A stretch of 64,000 bases of DNA from assembly GCA_021018815.1 (NCBI GenBank), contig JAITYX010000087.1, positions 248,001-312,000 of the forward strand, given 5' to 3'. The notes under the pieces were generated by a model, which did no database searches, was not told where the DNA came from, and was given only the letters and a program-made list of their open reading frames with translations. The position numbers were made by a program, and so were the translations under genes. Position 1 is the first letter of the stretch. Every line of letters starts with the position of its first letter. This document shows positions 1 to 11,978 of the stretch, piece after piece. The DNA is from Talinum fruticosum. Its lineage: Eukaryota; Streptophyta; Magnoliopsida; Caryophyllales; Talinaceae.

Positions 1-700
1 CTTGGAATTGTTTGAAGACGACAAGGGTGAGAAGAGCACCGAAGGGAATGGAGGTGTTCTTCTTTATTTGGAGTTGAGCTAGCACAACTGCCATCCGCTC
101 AATGATTGAAGGAAAGAGGTCTACTTCGTAGCTCTCAAGAATGTCAAAAAGAGATTTGAGGTGCTTGGAGTTGGGGTTCTCCTTGCTAGAATGCTGAGAG
201 AAAAAGGTTCTCATCAGCGAGAAGCACAAAAGGCGTGCTTCGACTTCAATCGGGTCACCGAAAAGTTTTTCCGGGACTCGGGGAACTCTTTCGCGTACTT
301 TTCAAAGAAGTCGTCGGCGACTTCGATGAAGGGAATAGGGTTGCTGTTCAAGAAAAGGCAGGAAACCTTGAACAAGCGGTGGAGGAGAGAGGTGTTTATG
401 CGAACAGTGATGTTCCGAACCCGGGAGGTTAGAACATTTTCTCGAGGAGGTGAGGTGAGTGTAGAACTCAAAAACGAGTTCGGGATAGATGAACTCGCTG
501 AAACAAAGAAAGTTGTATACCCGGTAGTTTGTGTGTGAGCCAACCAAGAAAATTTGGTTGTAGGAAAGAATTTGTCGTCCAGACGCAAGATGCTCGGGTG
601 ACAATGGGTTTGGAGGGGATTGAGCTTTCTGGATTCTTGGTGCAAGGCTTTTGGAGGAAGAGGAGACCTGAAAATTAAGATGGTTACCTCTCTTAGGCAT
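1..700 (-). pseudogene. Extra ORF downstream of copia pol (plant transposon protein-like), frameshifted and running off the window
   Basis: From an ATG at 698-700 (minus strand, starting MPKRGNHL) a serine-rich leader is followed by a segment containing YPELVFEFYTHL. It resembles the (V)REFYANL motif of the 'putative plant transposon protein' domain found in many plant retroelements. The frame breaks near 440-450 and continues in the neighbouring frame as far as about 214, past SRVRNITVRINTSLLHRLF. It lies about 600 bp downstream of the pol stop, where SIRE-type copia elements carry an additional ORF. Function is unknown. The domain match is from memory of the motif, not from a search. Confidence 0.55.
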
Positions 701-935
701 TTTGAGAAGAGGAAGGAAAGATGAAACTTTTGAGTAAGAAAAGAGAGGAAGAGGTAGATGAGAAGAAACGAAAAGAGTAGAAGAAACAGATGAGAGCAAG
801 TCGAAACTTACTTGAGATGGCCTTTTTCGTTGCTTGAAGAAGTTCAAAGATCACCGTGTACGTAGAAATCTTCCGCGAAAAATTTCATTTGAAAGAGATG
901 AAATGTAGAATATCAAGATGAAGATGAATAGGCGC

Positions 936-943
936 TATTTATA
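936..943 (-). promoter_or_regulatory. TATA-like box upstream of the extra ORF
   Basis: On the minus strand the sequence reads TATAAATA, about 236 nt upstream of the extra-ORF ATG at 700 and downstream of the pol stop at 1315. The LTR also carries a TATAAATAG-like box (around 7027-7035). A separate internal promoter for the extra ORF is possible but unproven. Confidence 0.35.
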
Positions 944-1314
944 GAAAAGAAACGCGCCCGTCAACTATCCGTTAAGTATAACTCCGTTCCGATTCGGCTT
1001 GTCCATCAGTCATCGAAGACCGGTGTGACGGTTCTCTTCAACGGTTAAGATTTCAGCGGTTAGAGATCCACGGCTAAGGTCCGATCACAGCATGAGAGAG
1101 AGAGAGAGAAAAAAGATTTTGAAAATATATTCCGAAACTCTCCACTATTCTAGAGATAATTTCAGAAAATTTGATGTCCAAATTTTTCTCTACGTCCGAG
1201 TATGACTCGTAATGGGTTCCGAGTGACTCGAAACAAGAAATAACTACTAACCCAAGTATCACCGAATCAACCGAGCTAATGGTTATTGATAATTTGAAAA
1301 CACATAGCACATAA

Positions 1315-4300
1315 TCATGCATTTAAGATACCAAGCTCATTCCGAATGAAACGTAATTGATCTTCACCAAGAGGCTTAGTAAAGATATCAGCTAATTGAA
1401 GGTTAGTAGGAATGAACTCAAGTTCAATATCATCTTTTTCGAGAATGGTCTCGTAAGAAGTGATATCTCGACCTCGATATGCTTCGTCTTCGAGTGCTCG
1501 GACTGGGTTCTTGGTGATGCTGATTGCACTCGATTGTCACACTTGATTGGAACCGATTTGAAAGCAAGTCCAAGATCTCTCAAGTGTTGCTTTATCCATA
1601 GAATCCGAGCGCAACAGGCTCCAGCTGCAATATACTCAGCTTCAGCAGTTGATAGAGCTACCGAGTTTTGCTTCTTTGAGTGCCAGGATATTAGGGATTG
1701 ACCCGAAATTGGCAAGCTCCGGAAGTGCTCTTTCGATCAACTTTATATCCAGCGTAGTCCGCGTCTCGAGTATCCAAGTGAGAGTCGGTCTTGAGTCTCC
1801 GGAATACCATAGACCTAAGTTCCGACTACCTGCAAGATATCTAAATATTCTCTTCACCACAGTGAGATGTGATTCTTTTGGATTAGCTTGCAATCTTGCG
1901 CATAAGCAAACACTCGAACATTATATCAGGCCGACTGGAAGTAAGATATAGCAAAGATCCAATCATACCTCGATAGAGTTTCGATCTATTGTTTTACCTT
2001 TTTCGTCCGAGTCAAGTTTTATACTCGTCGCTCATGGGTGTAATGTGTGCTTTGCATCTTGAAGTTTGTATTTCTTCAGCAGTTCCTTGGTATACTTGGA
2101 TTGATGGACGTAGATCCCATCTTTGTCTTGTTTGATTTGTAAACCAAGGAAGAAATTGAGTTCTCCCATCATACTCATTTGGAATTCTTGACTCATCAAC
2201 TTAGAAAATTCTCAGCACAGAAATTCATTAGTAGCACCGAAGATAATATCATCAACATAGATTTGAACAATAAGGAAATCTTTCCCTTTGGTTTTTATAA
2301 AGAGAGTCTTATCGATCTGACCTCTTTTTAAATCATTTTGTACCAAGAAGCTACTCAGTCTTTCATACCAAGCTCAAGGGGCTTGTTTAAGACCATAGAG
2401 TGCCTTTTGAAGTTTGAAAACATGATTTGGAAATTCTGAGTTTTCAAAACCAGGAGGCTACTCGACATAGACTTCTTCTTCAATAAAACCATTGAGAAAT
2501 GAACACTTAACATCCATTTGATATAATTTAATACGCATGCTGGATGCAAATGCCAACAGAATTCTAATAGCTTCGATTCCGGCAACAGTGCAAATGTTCC
2601 CCCACAATCAATTCCTTCTTCTTGATTATATCCTTGAGCCACAAGTCTAGCCTTGTTTCGACTACCACTCCACCCTCATCCAGTTTGTTTTTGAAAACCC
2701 ATTTGGTTCCTATAACCGGGTGGTCGAAGGTCGGTTGGTCGAGTCCGGACTTGGTTTCTTTCGAATTGATTGAGTTCCTCTTGCATGGCCTCTACCTATT
2801 CAGGTTCATTAAGGGCTTCTAGTGCATTTCTAGGTTCAGTTAATGAGATGAATGCAGTGAATGCACATACGTTTTGAAGAGAGGAACGAGTTCTTACCCC
2901 ACTCGTTGATATCGAAATTATATTTTCTAGTAGATGACTAGAAGTAAACTTGAATGCTTTACCGGTTCGCGATTCACGAGATTTGTGGGCTGAACCGCTT
3001 GATCTTCGAAGCTTGTTCTGAGTGATTGGCTTGTTCGTTCCGAGCGAGACTCTTGAGTTGTCTCATTCTCGAGTCTCTTCGTTCCGAGTGTCCTCATTTT
3101 GAGCCGGTTAAGTCTCGAGTCTTTGTGGGTTCAGCTTCGTCATCATCTCTATTGAGCTTCAATTCCGAGTATGAAGACTCGCTTGGTTTCTCTTGTTCAA
3201 GCTCATCAAATACAACGTGGATGCTCTCTTCCACTTTGTTAGTTTTCTTATTAAAAATACGATAAGCCTTGCTGTGAGAAGAATAACCCAAAAAATACCT
3301 TCATCCGACCGAGCATCAAACTTGGTCAGTGATCCTTACCATTGTTGTGAATGAAGCACTTACATCCAAATGGTCCGAAATAGGAAATATTTGGTTTCTT
3401 CCCTTGTAGAGCTCATAAGGTGTTTTCTTCAATATGGGTCCGATGAGGCATCTATTCAGAGTATAGTTGGTTGTGTTGACTCGCCTCAGCCCGTAAATAG
3501 TAAGGTAAGTTGTGCTCAATCATCATAGTCCTTGCTATCTCTTCCAGGGTTCTCGTTCTTTCTCTCTACCACTCCATTTTGTTGAGGAGTTCTTGGTGCT
3601 GAGAAGTTGTGAGAGATGCCATTTTTATCACAAAACTCGAGAATTCCGAGTAGTTGATCTCCCTTCCATGGTCGGTTCGAATTCTCTGGATTTGAGTCCG
3701 AGACTCAACTTGGATTCTTCTACGAGCTTGCTGAACTCCTTGAATGCTTCATTTTTGTGCTTAAGAAAACACACCCAGGTAAATCTAGAATAATCATCAA
3801 TAACAACAAATATATATGATTTACCTCCGAGGCTCTTAATGGAGATTTCACCACATAAGTCCATATGCAGTAGCTCAAGCACTTTAGATGTGGAAACTGT
3901 CTTCAGAGATTTGAATGAGGATCTGACTTGTTTCCCTCTTGTGCATGCTTCACAAACTTTATCTTTCTCAAAAACACAGCTTAGGTAAACCCCTAACCAA
4001 ACCATGAGATGCCAACTTTTTGATAGTATGCATACTAATATGGCCTAATCTACGATGCCAAGACCATGAATCATCATGAAGAGATGCTTTTAAGCACGAC
4101 ATATTCCGACTAGGATCGAAAGAGGAATGATATAGGTGTTACCCGATCTCTTACCCGAAAGCTTAATCTCTTTGGTAGTGACATCGAAATGTAGCAGTTG
4201 GTCCGAGTGAATCTTACCTCTTGACCTTTATCACATAGTTGAGAGATGCCGAGCAGATTGTACTTTAAACCTTTGACAAGGTAGACTGGATTGACCAGAT

Positions 4301-6291
4301 TGCTTCCTTTTCCAATCTTGCCTATCCCAACTATCTTGCCTTTGCTATCATCTCCAAATGTGACTTTTCCTCCTTTATGTTTTTCCAACTAAAAAAGAGT
4401 CCCGCATCTCCCGACATATGGCGGGAACATCCACTCGTCAAGGTACCAGTGTCCTTTTGCTCTCTTCCGAGTGACCCGCAAAACAGAGAGAATCTAACCC
4501 TTCTCACTTCCTCTAACGAACCCAAGTAACATTTTTTACTGTGGTCCTTTTCAGAGGAAGAAGGTTTTTCGGAACCCAAATTTGAATGACTTTGGGTTTT
4601 GTCCGATTCTGAGTCTTCCTTACGAGAACCGAGTCCGTGTCTCTTTCTTTTTAAAACCTTTCCTTTTGAAACAGGAGAAAATGGTTTCTTTTTGTAAACA
4701 GCTTCGGGCTTAGTCCTCCCTTCATTTTTGTGAATGGGACCATGCTCAGCTTTCCCGAACTTCACAGCTCTGGAATCTTTTTAAAAAGTTATGAGTAGGA
4801 ATTGGATTCCTCCTCTTCGTTGAAACCAAGACCTTCTTTTCTGAAGGAGACACATTGTGATCCTAAGAGCATGTCAAGGTTTTTCCGTCCTTGAGTAAAC
4901 TTTAAATCCAGATCTTGAGACTCAATGAGCTTCGCTTAAGTTGCTCATTTTCTTTCCCGAGTAACTCGGACTTAGTCTCATTAGATTGAGCACTAGTCTT
5001 GAGTTCTCTCGAGTGTAAGTCTCAGCTTTTCCAATTCATTTTTCAAAGATATGCTCTCGGAAGAAATGGACTCAAGTTGTTCTTTGAATCGAGAAGAGTC
5101 GAATTGGACTTTTCTTCCAAAGTAAAAATGTACTTAGCTAAATCGACTTTGGAGAACTTGAGGAAATAATCAATTACCTCTTGAGGATTAGTTTCCTCAT
5201 TGTCCGAGTCCGAGTCCGACTCTCTTTCAGCTTCCGAGTCATAGATTGCCATCGGACACTTCGAGTCGTCCGAGTCCTCGTCATCTTCCGATGAGTCCTC
5301 ATCGCTCTATGTTGCCATCATGGCCTTCTTCTTCTTTCTGTCCCTTTTTCTTTTCGGACAATCTTTGACTATGTGGTCTTTGCTGCCACACTCAAAACAT
5401 CCAGTAATTCTTAGATAAAGATAACTTTGAAGGAGAAGAATACTTACCTTTTCTGTCCCTCTTGTCTTTCTTGTAGAATTCTTCCTTTGGCCTTTTATCC
5501 CATCTTTTGTGCTTCATCATTCTCTTGAAGCCTCTTGCAATGAGTGCCATGGGATCGCCTTCGAGTCGGAGGAGCTCAGATTTTATTCTTTGGATTTTGA
5601 GGCTTTCAGTGCTAAGTTCCTTTTGGTACGCCCTCAGCAGCCTCCTCTTCTAGATGGATTTCGTGAGTGAGAAGCTTTCCAATGAGCTCGTCCGGCTTTA
5701 AGAGTGAGAGGTTCTGAGCTTCCTCTATGGCAGTCACCTTGGGACCCCATCTTCTTTTGGGTAGACTTCGAGTATCTTTCCGCACATTTCCTCGTGGGAA
5801 ATCTCCTTACCCAGATGATTTGAGATTGTTGGTAATCTTAGTAAATCAAATGAACATCCGAGTGATGTTCTCTTCTCGCTTAATCTTGAAAAGCTCATAT
5901 TTGTGAAGATACTCGGCTTATCTTCGCTTGTCCGACCTGGATAGTGCCTTCGTAAGTGTTGACCAAGTGTGTCCCACACTTCTTTTGCTGAGTCACAAGC
6001 GGACACACCTGTTATATTCTTCTCAGCTAATGGCGCACATCGGAATGTTCATTGCCTTGAAGTTCTTCCTGAACTTCTCGCTTCACCCGGAGTGAATTCG
6101 GCTTTTATCTTGGGAATGATTCTGAATTCCTCTGTCTTCATTGGAATGTAGTTTCCTTGTTGTATGATTTCCCATACATCTTCATCATGATCCATGAGGA
6201 AACATTCCATAAGTTTCTTCCAAGTGCCCAAAGTTTGATCCTTTGAATTTTGGTGGTCTGCTGGAAGATCTTCCTTCTTCGAACTCTCCAT
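1315..6291 (-). pseudogene. Copia gag-pol polyprotein (decayed)
   Basis: The gag start is taken at 6291 (MESSKKED), just after the primer binding site. Visible blocks on the minus strand are: gag to about 5700; a zinc knuckle CX2CX4HX4C at 5357-5399; protease-like GCSRHMSGD near 4410-4440, where the residue before SG is Thr instead of the catalytic Asp; integrase with the HMDLCG and DDYSRFTW motifs around 3770-3890; RT with MAQGYNQEEGID near 2600-2640 and the YVDD catalytic box at 2248-2259; RNase H around 1560-1700; and a C-terminal block of the ADIFTKPL type around 1360-1400. The stop is at 1315-1317. Several frameshifts and in-frame stops interrupt it. Confidence 0.9.
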
Positions 6292-6349
6292 TGTTCCGAG
6301 CCATTTGATCTTTAGACCTTTGGATGGTTAGATCCTTTCTGAAAGGCTA

Positions 6350-6361
6350 GGCTCGATACCA
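6350..6361 (-). other. Primer binding site (tRNA-Met type)
   Basis: The minus strand reads TGGTATCGAGCC, close to the plant consensus TGGTATCAGAGC complementary to initiator tRNA-Met. It is two bases from the LTR end (...CCTTCA). This fixes the LTR boundary and the minus-strand orientation. Confidence 0.85.
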
Positions 6362-6363
6362 AT

Positions 6364-7525
6364 TGAAGGTTTGCTCGGGAGAGTCCGAGTCACCCTAGAG
6401 GAGGGGTGAATAGGGTGATGGAGGATTTTCTTTGAAATCCAAGCTCTTTTGCCAAATAAGATACGAAGTGAATTCCGAGTCAAAAACAGAGTCAGAAAAG
6501 TATGGACTCGTAAATGCTCGCTTAGAGTAAAGTGGCAAAATAAATAGAAGCTTTGAGACTGTCCGAGTCTAGAATGAACTCGGAAAGAAGACACTTAGAG
6601 TTTACGTGGAAACCCTCCTGGGGCAGAAAACCACGGACCGTGCTAATCCAAGCACGAAGTCAAATCCACTATTTTGAGTCCACAAAATACCGTGAACTGA
6701 TCGAACCTGAGTTGCTCCCTTAGACAACTCTTTACAAGTTTTCCTAGACTCAAAAATTCCCTTATCTCGATCTAGTACTTCCTAGCTGAGATAACCCTTA
6801 CAGCTAAGGACAACTAAGCTGAGTTAACCTTTACAGACTTAGTCAAGGGACCTTACAGAGAAAGTAAGAAAGTGTTTGTAACTAAGTACAAGACCTTACA
6901 ACTCGAAAGTAATGAATTACGGAATGGGAGTTGTAAGTAGAAGATTGAGAATAAATACAATGACTTTGCTCAAGTACGTGTATTAACAATAAGTTCGGCA
7001 ATCTTCAAGTCTTGTGAGGTGGCTTCTATTTATAGATGACCAGGCAGAGTAGCCGTTATCTTCATCTTCCGACCGAGAATTCTTTGTGACCATTGACGAA
7101 GCTTTCGAGTCACTCGAAAGTATCCGTTGTAATGTGAACGTTGGACAACGGTTTAAACTCTCTTGGAAGTTCCAAAACCACTGGCGGTGTCTTAAAAGAT
7201 AAGGTGGAAACCACCGTTAAGCTTAGCGTTCCAATTTTCCAGATTTGAAAACAGACAGCCTCGACACTCTCTTCCGGGACTCGGAGCAGAGACGGTGAAA
7301 AGTCATGTCCGCTAGTAATTTGACATTTTGAAGCCGGTTACTTTTGTACTTTGAAAAGTGTATCCTCGTTTGAAGAACCTACAAAAGTAAATCAATTTTG
7401 GTTCTCAAAGTATAAAATACTTTGGTCCAAGATTAGACACAGATAATAAAATAATTATGATAATTAAACAACTAATTATCCGAGTCGAAAGAGAATGGAA
7501 TTTTCTGAGTCTAATATCCATAATA
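6364..7525 (-). repeat. 5' LTR of the copia element
   Basis: The LTR 3' end is fixed by CCTTCA next to the primer binding site. A TATA-like box lies near 7027-7035, just before a stretch shared with the inverted copy. The outer end is taken as the limit of clear inverted homology with 7955-9022. The true TG terminus could lie further right, within 7526-7954. Confidence 0.75.
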
Positions 7526-7954
7526 CTCATAATTCCATCTGACTTAGTCTAAGTGAAGAATCAAGTTAAGTAAAGAATATCGAGTGAAATAACTTGATAT
7601 AGACTAAGCATGAAACAGACTAGAAGTACCGACTATACCATAATAGAACTTATAATCGAAGTTAGATCCGAGTGAGAAAAGACGAAATACTAGTCTATTC
7701 AACATGCAATAAATCTGAGTGATGAAAGACTTAGAACCGAGTGAGATAAGCATATCAGCTTTTCGAGTCACTCAAGGATAAGCAAGAAATACACGAAGTA
7801 AAAGCTATATCATTTAGAGAAGATACCATATCACTCGAGAAAGTTTCTAAGATACGGAGAATGCCTTGGAATCAAAACTCTATAAGTACGAGATTGTTAT
7901 ACCTGATTCCTTTTATACAACTCAGAAAAGTATTGAGCGAGTGTCCGAGTCTTC
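7526..7954. other. Spacer between two inverted copia LTRs
   Basis: About 430 bp without coding potential. It is rich in CGAGT-type words like the flanking LTRs, so part of it may be diverged LTR sequence. No clean TG/CA termini or target-site duplication could be placed here. Confidence 0.5.
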
Positions 7955-9022
7955 ATATTAGACTTAGAAAATTCCACTCTTCTAGGCCTAAGATAATTAT
8001 GCACTTAATTGTCTTAATTAAATTATTATCTCGTGCCTAATCTTGGACCAAAGTATTTTGTACTTTGAGAACCAAAATGGTTTACTTTTGTAGGTTATCC
8101 AAACGAGGCTATCTCATTTTTGAATTACAAAAGTAACCGGCTTCAAGCTATCAATCACCAACAGACAAGGCTTTTCTACTTCGAACAAGGCTCGGATGTC
8201 TGTGTCGGGATTGTATGTTTCTAAAACTGGAAAACATCAACGCTAAGCTCAACGGTGGTTTCCACCTTACTTTTCGAGATATCACCAGCTGACTGGAGCA
8301 CCATTACGAGCCAAGAGCCGTTGCACAACGTTCACATCCCAACGGATCTTTTCTAGCGACTCGGAAGAACCGTTACAACGGTCAAGAAGGACTTCGTTCA
8401 GAAATTAGTCACAAAGGCTAATCTGTTTGGTCATATATAAAATAGAAGCCACCTCAGTAGACTTGAAAGATTACTTGGAATTATTGTCGAAACATATTAC
8501 TTAAGCAACGAGTTATTCGTTTCATATTCAATCTTCTATTTTCAACTCCCGACTTGTAATTCATACTTTCCGAGTTGTAAAGTTTTGTAATCAGTTACAT
8601 ACTCTTCTTACTTTCTGAGTAAGGTCCCTTAACCGAGCTGTAAGGGTTAACTCAGCTCGGTTCTCCCTAACTGTAAAGGTTACCTTAGTTAGGAAGTATT
8701 AGACCAAATAAGGGAATTCCGAGTATAAGAAAACTCTGTAAGGAATTGTTTAGGGAGCAATTCTGGTTGAGTCAATCTGCTGTATTTTGTGGATTCCAAA
8801 TAGTGGATTTGACTTGGTGCTTGGACTAGCACTGTCCGTGGTTTTCTACCCCATGAGGGTTTCTACGTATCTCTAAGTTTACACTTTTCCGAGTTCAATC
8901 TAGACTCGGATTGTCTTGTTCATTCTTTTCAAGATTAAATCTTCCAAGTTTGTTAAAATTTCCTCATCCCCCTATTCACCCCAACTCTAGGGTGACTAAG
9001 ACTCTCCAAGAGCTAACCTTCA
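7955..9022 (+). repeat. Lone copia LTR, inverted relative to the first
   Basis: Reverse-complement homology with 6364-7525 runs throughout: the promoter area near 8430-8450 matches the area near 7020-7040, and 8770-8880 matches 6600-6690. It ends ...CCTTCA at 9022 like its partner, but no primer binding site or gag follows. It is therefore a solo or truncated LTR. A target-site duplication was not found. Confidence 0.75.
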
Positions 9023-9600
9023 TATGCCTCAATGTAGAAACCACGACCCCGTCACCCCGTGAACGAACCGGATTGGGGACCGAGTTTCCCCACGAATGTC
9101 GGGTTTCTTTTGTTTTGAAGATGGATTTTTGAAGATGGTTTTTAGAAGTGGGGATGTGCCTCTTATTAAGATTTTAGATTTATAATTTGGTTTGGAATAA
9201 TGGAAGCAAAGGTGATTGGCAATTTTATTAATCATTCTTTTCATCCTCTTATTAAGAGTTCAATCTAGACTCGGATTGTCTTGTTCATTCTTTTCAAGAT
9301 TAAATCTTCCAAGTTTGTTAAAATTTCCTCATCCCCCTATTCACCCCAACTCTAGGGTGACTAAGACTCTCCAAGAGCTAACCTTCATATGCCTCAATGT
9401 AGAAACCACGACCCCGTCACCCCGTGAATGAACCGGATTGGGGGACCAAGTTTCCCCACGAATGTCGGGTTTCTTTTGTTTTGAAGATGGATTTTTGAAG
9501 ATGGTTTTTAGAAGTGGGGATGTGCCTCTTATTAAGATTTTAGATTTATAATTTGGTTTGAAATAATGGAAGCAAAGGTGATTGGTAATTTTATTAATCA
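8891..9600 (+). repeat. 365-bp tandem duplication spanning two transposon ends
   Basis: The segment starting GAGTTCAATC at 8891 recurs at 9256 and stays nearly identical to about 9600, with scattered substitutions and a one-base indel. Each unit holds the last ~130 bp of the copia LTR, a 10-bp linker and the first ~220 bp of the next LTR family. The duplication therefore happened after both elements were in place. Confidence 0.85.
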
Positions 9601-11157
9601 TTTATTTTAGAAATTATTTTTAGAAGCCTTGGGATATTATTTCACAACTTAAGAAAATAACAAAATAAAATACATTTATCTCTACCGCAAGGCTTTTGGA
9701 CCAAACCAGTGTAAAAACATCTGCTTGGACTAAAGCCTTGCCCGGTGACCGTCCGACATGGACAAGAGCCAGCACCGTATGATCGTCGATGCCGGCCATG
9801 AGCTATGACTGAGGTGAACAGTCTCAGTCCGTGGCTTAAACTGTCATAAATAAAAATTCTTTTTGCCATTTTCAATTAGAAATACCGAGGAGAAGATAAA
9901 AGAGAAATAAAAAGGAAAATAAGAGTCGCAAGTCAGTTTTAGGAATAAAAACTAACAAAAATACACAAAACACTTTTTCAATCTTAGTATGGAAAAGATT
10001 AAGCTTTAAATAGATTTAAAACTTAACTCCATCGGTCTAGAAACGAGAATCTAGATTCGGGCGAAGGTGTGAAATGTAGGGATAAGCCCTTCCGTTCCGC
10101 TCATCAATAGACGAACTTTACTAATTTGAGATGAGAGTTTAGGAAACATGTTTCAGGAAAGCACACAACATATTAAATGCGAAATTAAATCAATCAAACA
10201 TGCCAGAAAAGCGATTAAAAACATATAAGAAAGTAGTGAATAAAAGCAATAAAGAAAAGCGAAAGAAATAAAAAGATTACAATGAGTGGGGATGAATTGA
10301 AAACGATTACATCTTTTGCTCTACAATATGGAAAGCGATAACTAGCATAAACTAAATAAATTGTAAAGGACTGAAAGCGGATCTAGCGCCCTTAGGTTGT
10401 CCCACCTGCTGATCTAGGTCTCCAACTGGATCCGGAAGCGTGACTGTGGTAAATTAAAAGCGGCTTTTTGTGAATTTTGGTGAAAGTAGAATGGTGTATA
10501 TGAATGGTCAAGGTTACGGATCGAATATCGGTACGTAGTGAGGATTGGCTAAAAGAGAACCAAGAGATCGAGAATACGTAAAGCATTCAATAGCTCTTAG
10601 TTAAATTTCAGCGGAGCTTTGCTAAGGAAATTTCTCTCTAGTTAGTATTCATCAGCATTTATCATAGGAAATGGCCATTCATAAAATGAGAGCCTAAGCT
10701 CTCTATTCATAGTGGAGGATTAGGTCACAAGCTGATCTAAGGAACAGCTTAAACAGCCGTCCAAAATAAAGCGATGAACTGCCTAGAAAAATAGAAAAAT
10801 CGGACCAAATCTTCCTTGAACCGGGATCCCATGGACAGCATCGGATATACGGCGACGGTCAAGAAAAGCCATCGTACAGTCAAACCATCATTCTGTGTTG
10901 CAGCTGGTCTCTAGAGAAAAATGAAGCGTTTGGGCGAAGACTTCCCTCAAATGCAATGTCGGTCAAATATGGCGTTGTTTTGTGCAGTTGAGCTTCATGT
11001 CTTAGTTGGACGCTTAGAGTAAAACACAGCGTTTTGGCAATTTTTTCCATGAAATGCGGTGCTGGTCAATGCAATGTCGTACGAATGATTTAAGCTTTGT
11101 GTCTTAGTTAGATGCTGAAGATGAAACGCAGTGTTGATTTTAGGTATCTATAGGTAT
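9033..11157 (-). repeat. LTR of a large retrotransposon family (left arm of palindrome)
   Basis: The terminus TGTAGAAACC at 9033 corresponds to the complement of CCTACA at 17321-17326. The rest matches the reverse complement of 13045-17326 once the inserted solo LTR there is removed. A polypurine tract on the minus strand (11158-11168) sets the LTR start. Without the tandem duplication the length is about 1760 bp, against about 1681 bp for the right arm. Superfamily is not resolved because no coding region is attached; Gypsy is likely. Confidence 0.65.
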
Positions 11158-11450
11158 CCCTCACTTTGACCAAGTCTGAAAGACGAAGGGTCAAAGTAGA
11201 CACTAAAGGGTACTTATCTCGCTTTTAGGCATTAATTCGAATGTTGATTGATTTGTAGTGTCTAGAATTGGTTTCTGTCGAACCTAAACTCCGAGACGAG
11301 GGCCCGAGACTTGATTGTAATGCGTGCATTTTGAAGTCCGATAAAAGGGTCCTGATCTTGGCTAGATTAAAGTCCTGAAGCTCGGTGATTTTCTGTGAAA
11401 ACTTTGATCGTCTCTTGATCTGAAGCTTAGCTTTAATAATCCTGTTGTAC
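11158..11450 (-). mobile_element. Polypurine tract and 3' internal tail belonging to the left LTR
   Basis: The minus strand carries CAAAGTGAGGG at 11158-11168 directly before the LTR, and matching internal sequence continues to about 11450. The same tail is seen inverted at about 12755-13044. No ORF is present. Confidence 0.55.
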
Positions 11451-11978
11451 TAACATACTTGTTAGTGGATAATCGTATTCAAGAGAGTTCAGTATTTTAC
11501 CTAAATAACTTAGTCGAAGACAGACTGAAAATTTAATCGATAAAATTGACATTGTGGGTTTAAAGAACCACTTGCATGCATAAGGCTCCAAGAAGCCACT
11601 TGCAATGCCTGATTAGACCTCATAAGCCTAGCCACCAGCAACACCTACAAAGCTGCAGACGAGGTGAAGCCGGTCAGCCCTCATGGCCAGCGTCGGCCAA
11701 CCTTTGAGCAGGCTTTGTCCTGCGTGCTCTTGGATTCTATGCATGGTCTCGTCTTGCTTTTTGCATTTTATCTTGTATCCTTGTCATGCTTGCCAGAGTT
11801 TGCCTATAAAAGAGGTCTTTGGTGTGTTTATTTTGCACACTTCACTTAGTCCTCTCTTTGCTTCCTCTTACTTACTCCATCTTTGCTCTAGTTTGCTCAT
11901 ACTTGTCTTTGAGAAATCTAGCTTAGTTTTCACACACAAACTCCTCAAATGTCTAGAAGGCAAACTCATCCCTGTAAA
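11451..11978. other. Unassigned transposon-derived sequence at the palindrome centre
   Basis: No gene is supported. A TATA-like CCTATAAAAG lies near 11802, resembling the promoter part of the neighbouring LTR copies. Short ORFs here show no recognisable domain. Confidence 0.4.

Larger units (their letters stand above)
1..7525 (-). mobile_element. Decayed Ty1/copia LTR retrotransposon (partial, left end outside window)
   Basis: Read on the minus strand, the copia order is present: 5' LTR, tRNA-Met-type primer binding site, gag, CCHC zinc knuckle, protease, integrase, reverse transcriptase with YVDD, RNase H, then an extra ORF. The integrase-before-RT order and the RNase H hallmark TAEAEYIAAG identify Ty1/copia. 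The extra ORF after pol, together with an LTR of over 1 kb, suggests the Maximus/SIRE lineage; that is inference. The second LTR should lie left of position 1. Frameshifts and stops make it non-autonomous now. The outer end of the visible LTR is uncertain. Confidence 0.9.
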
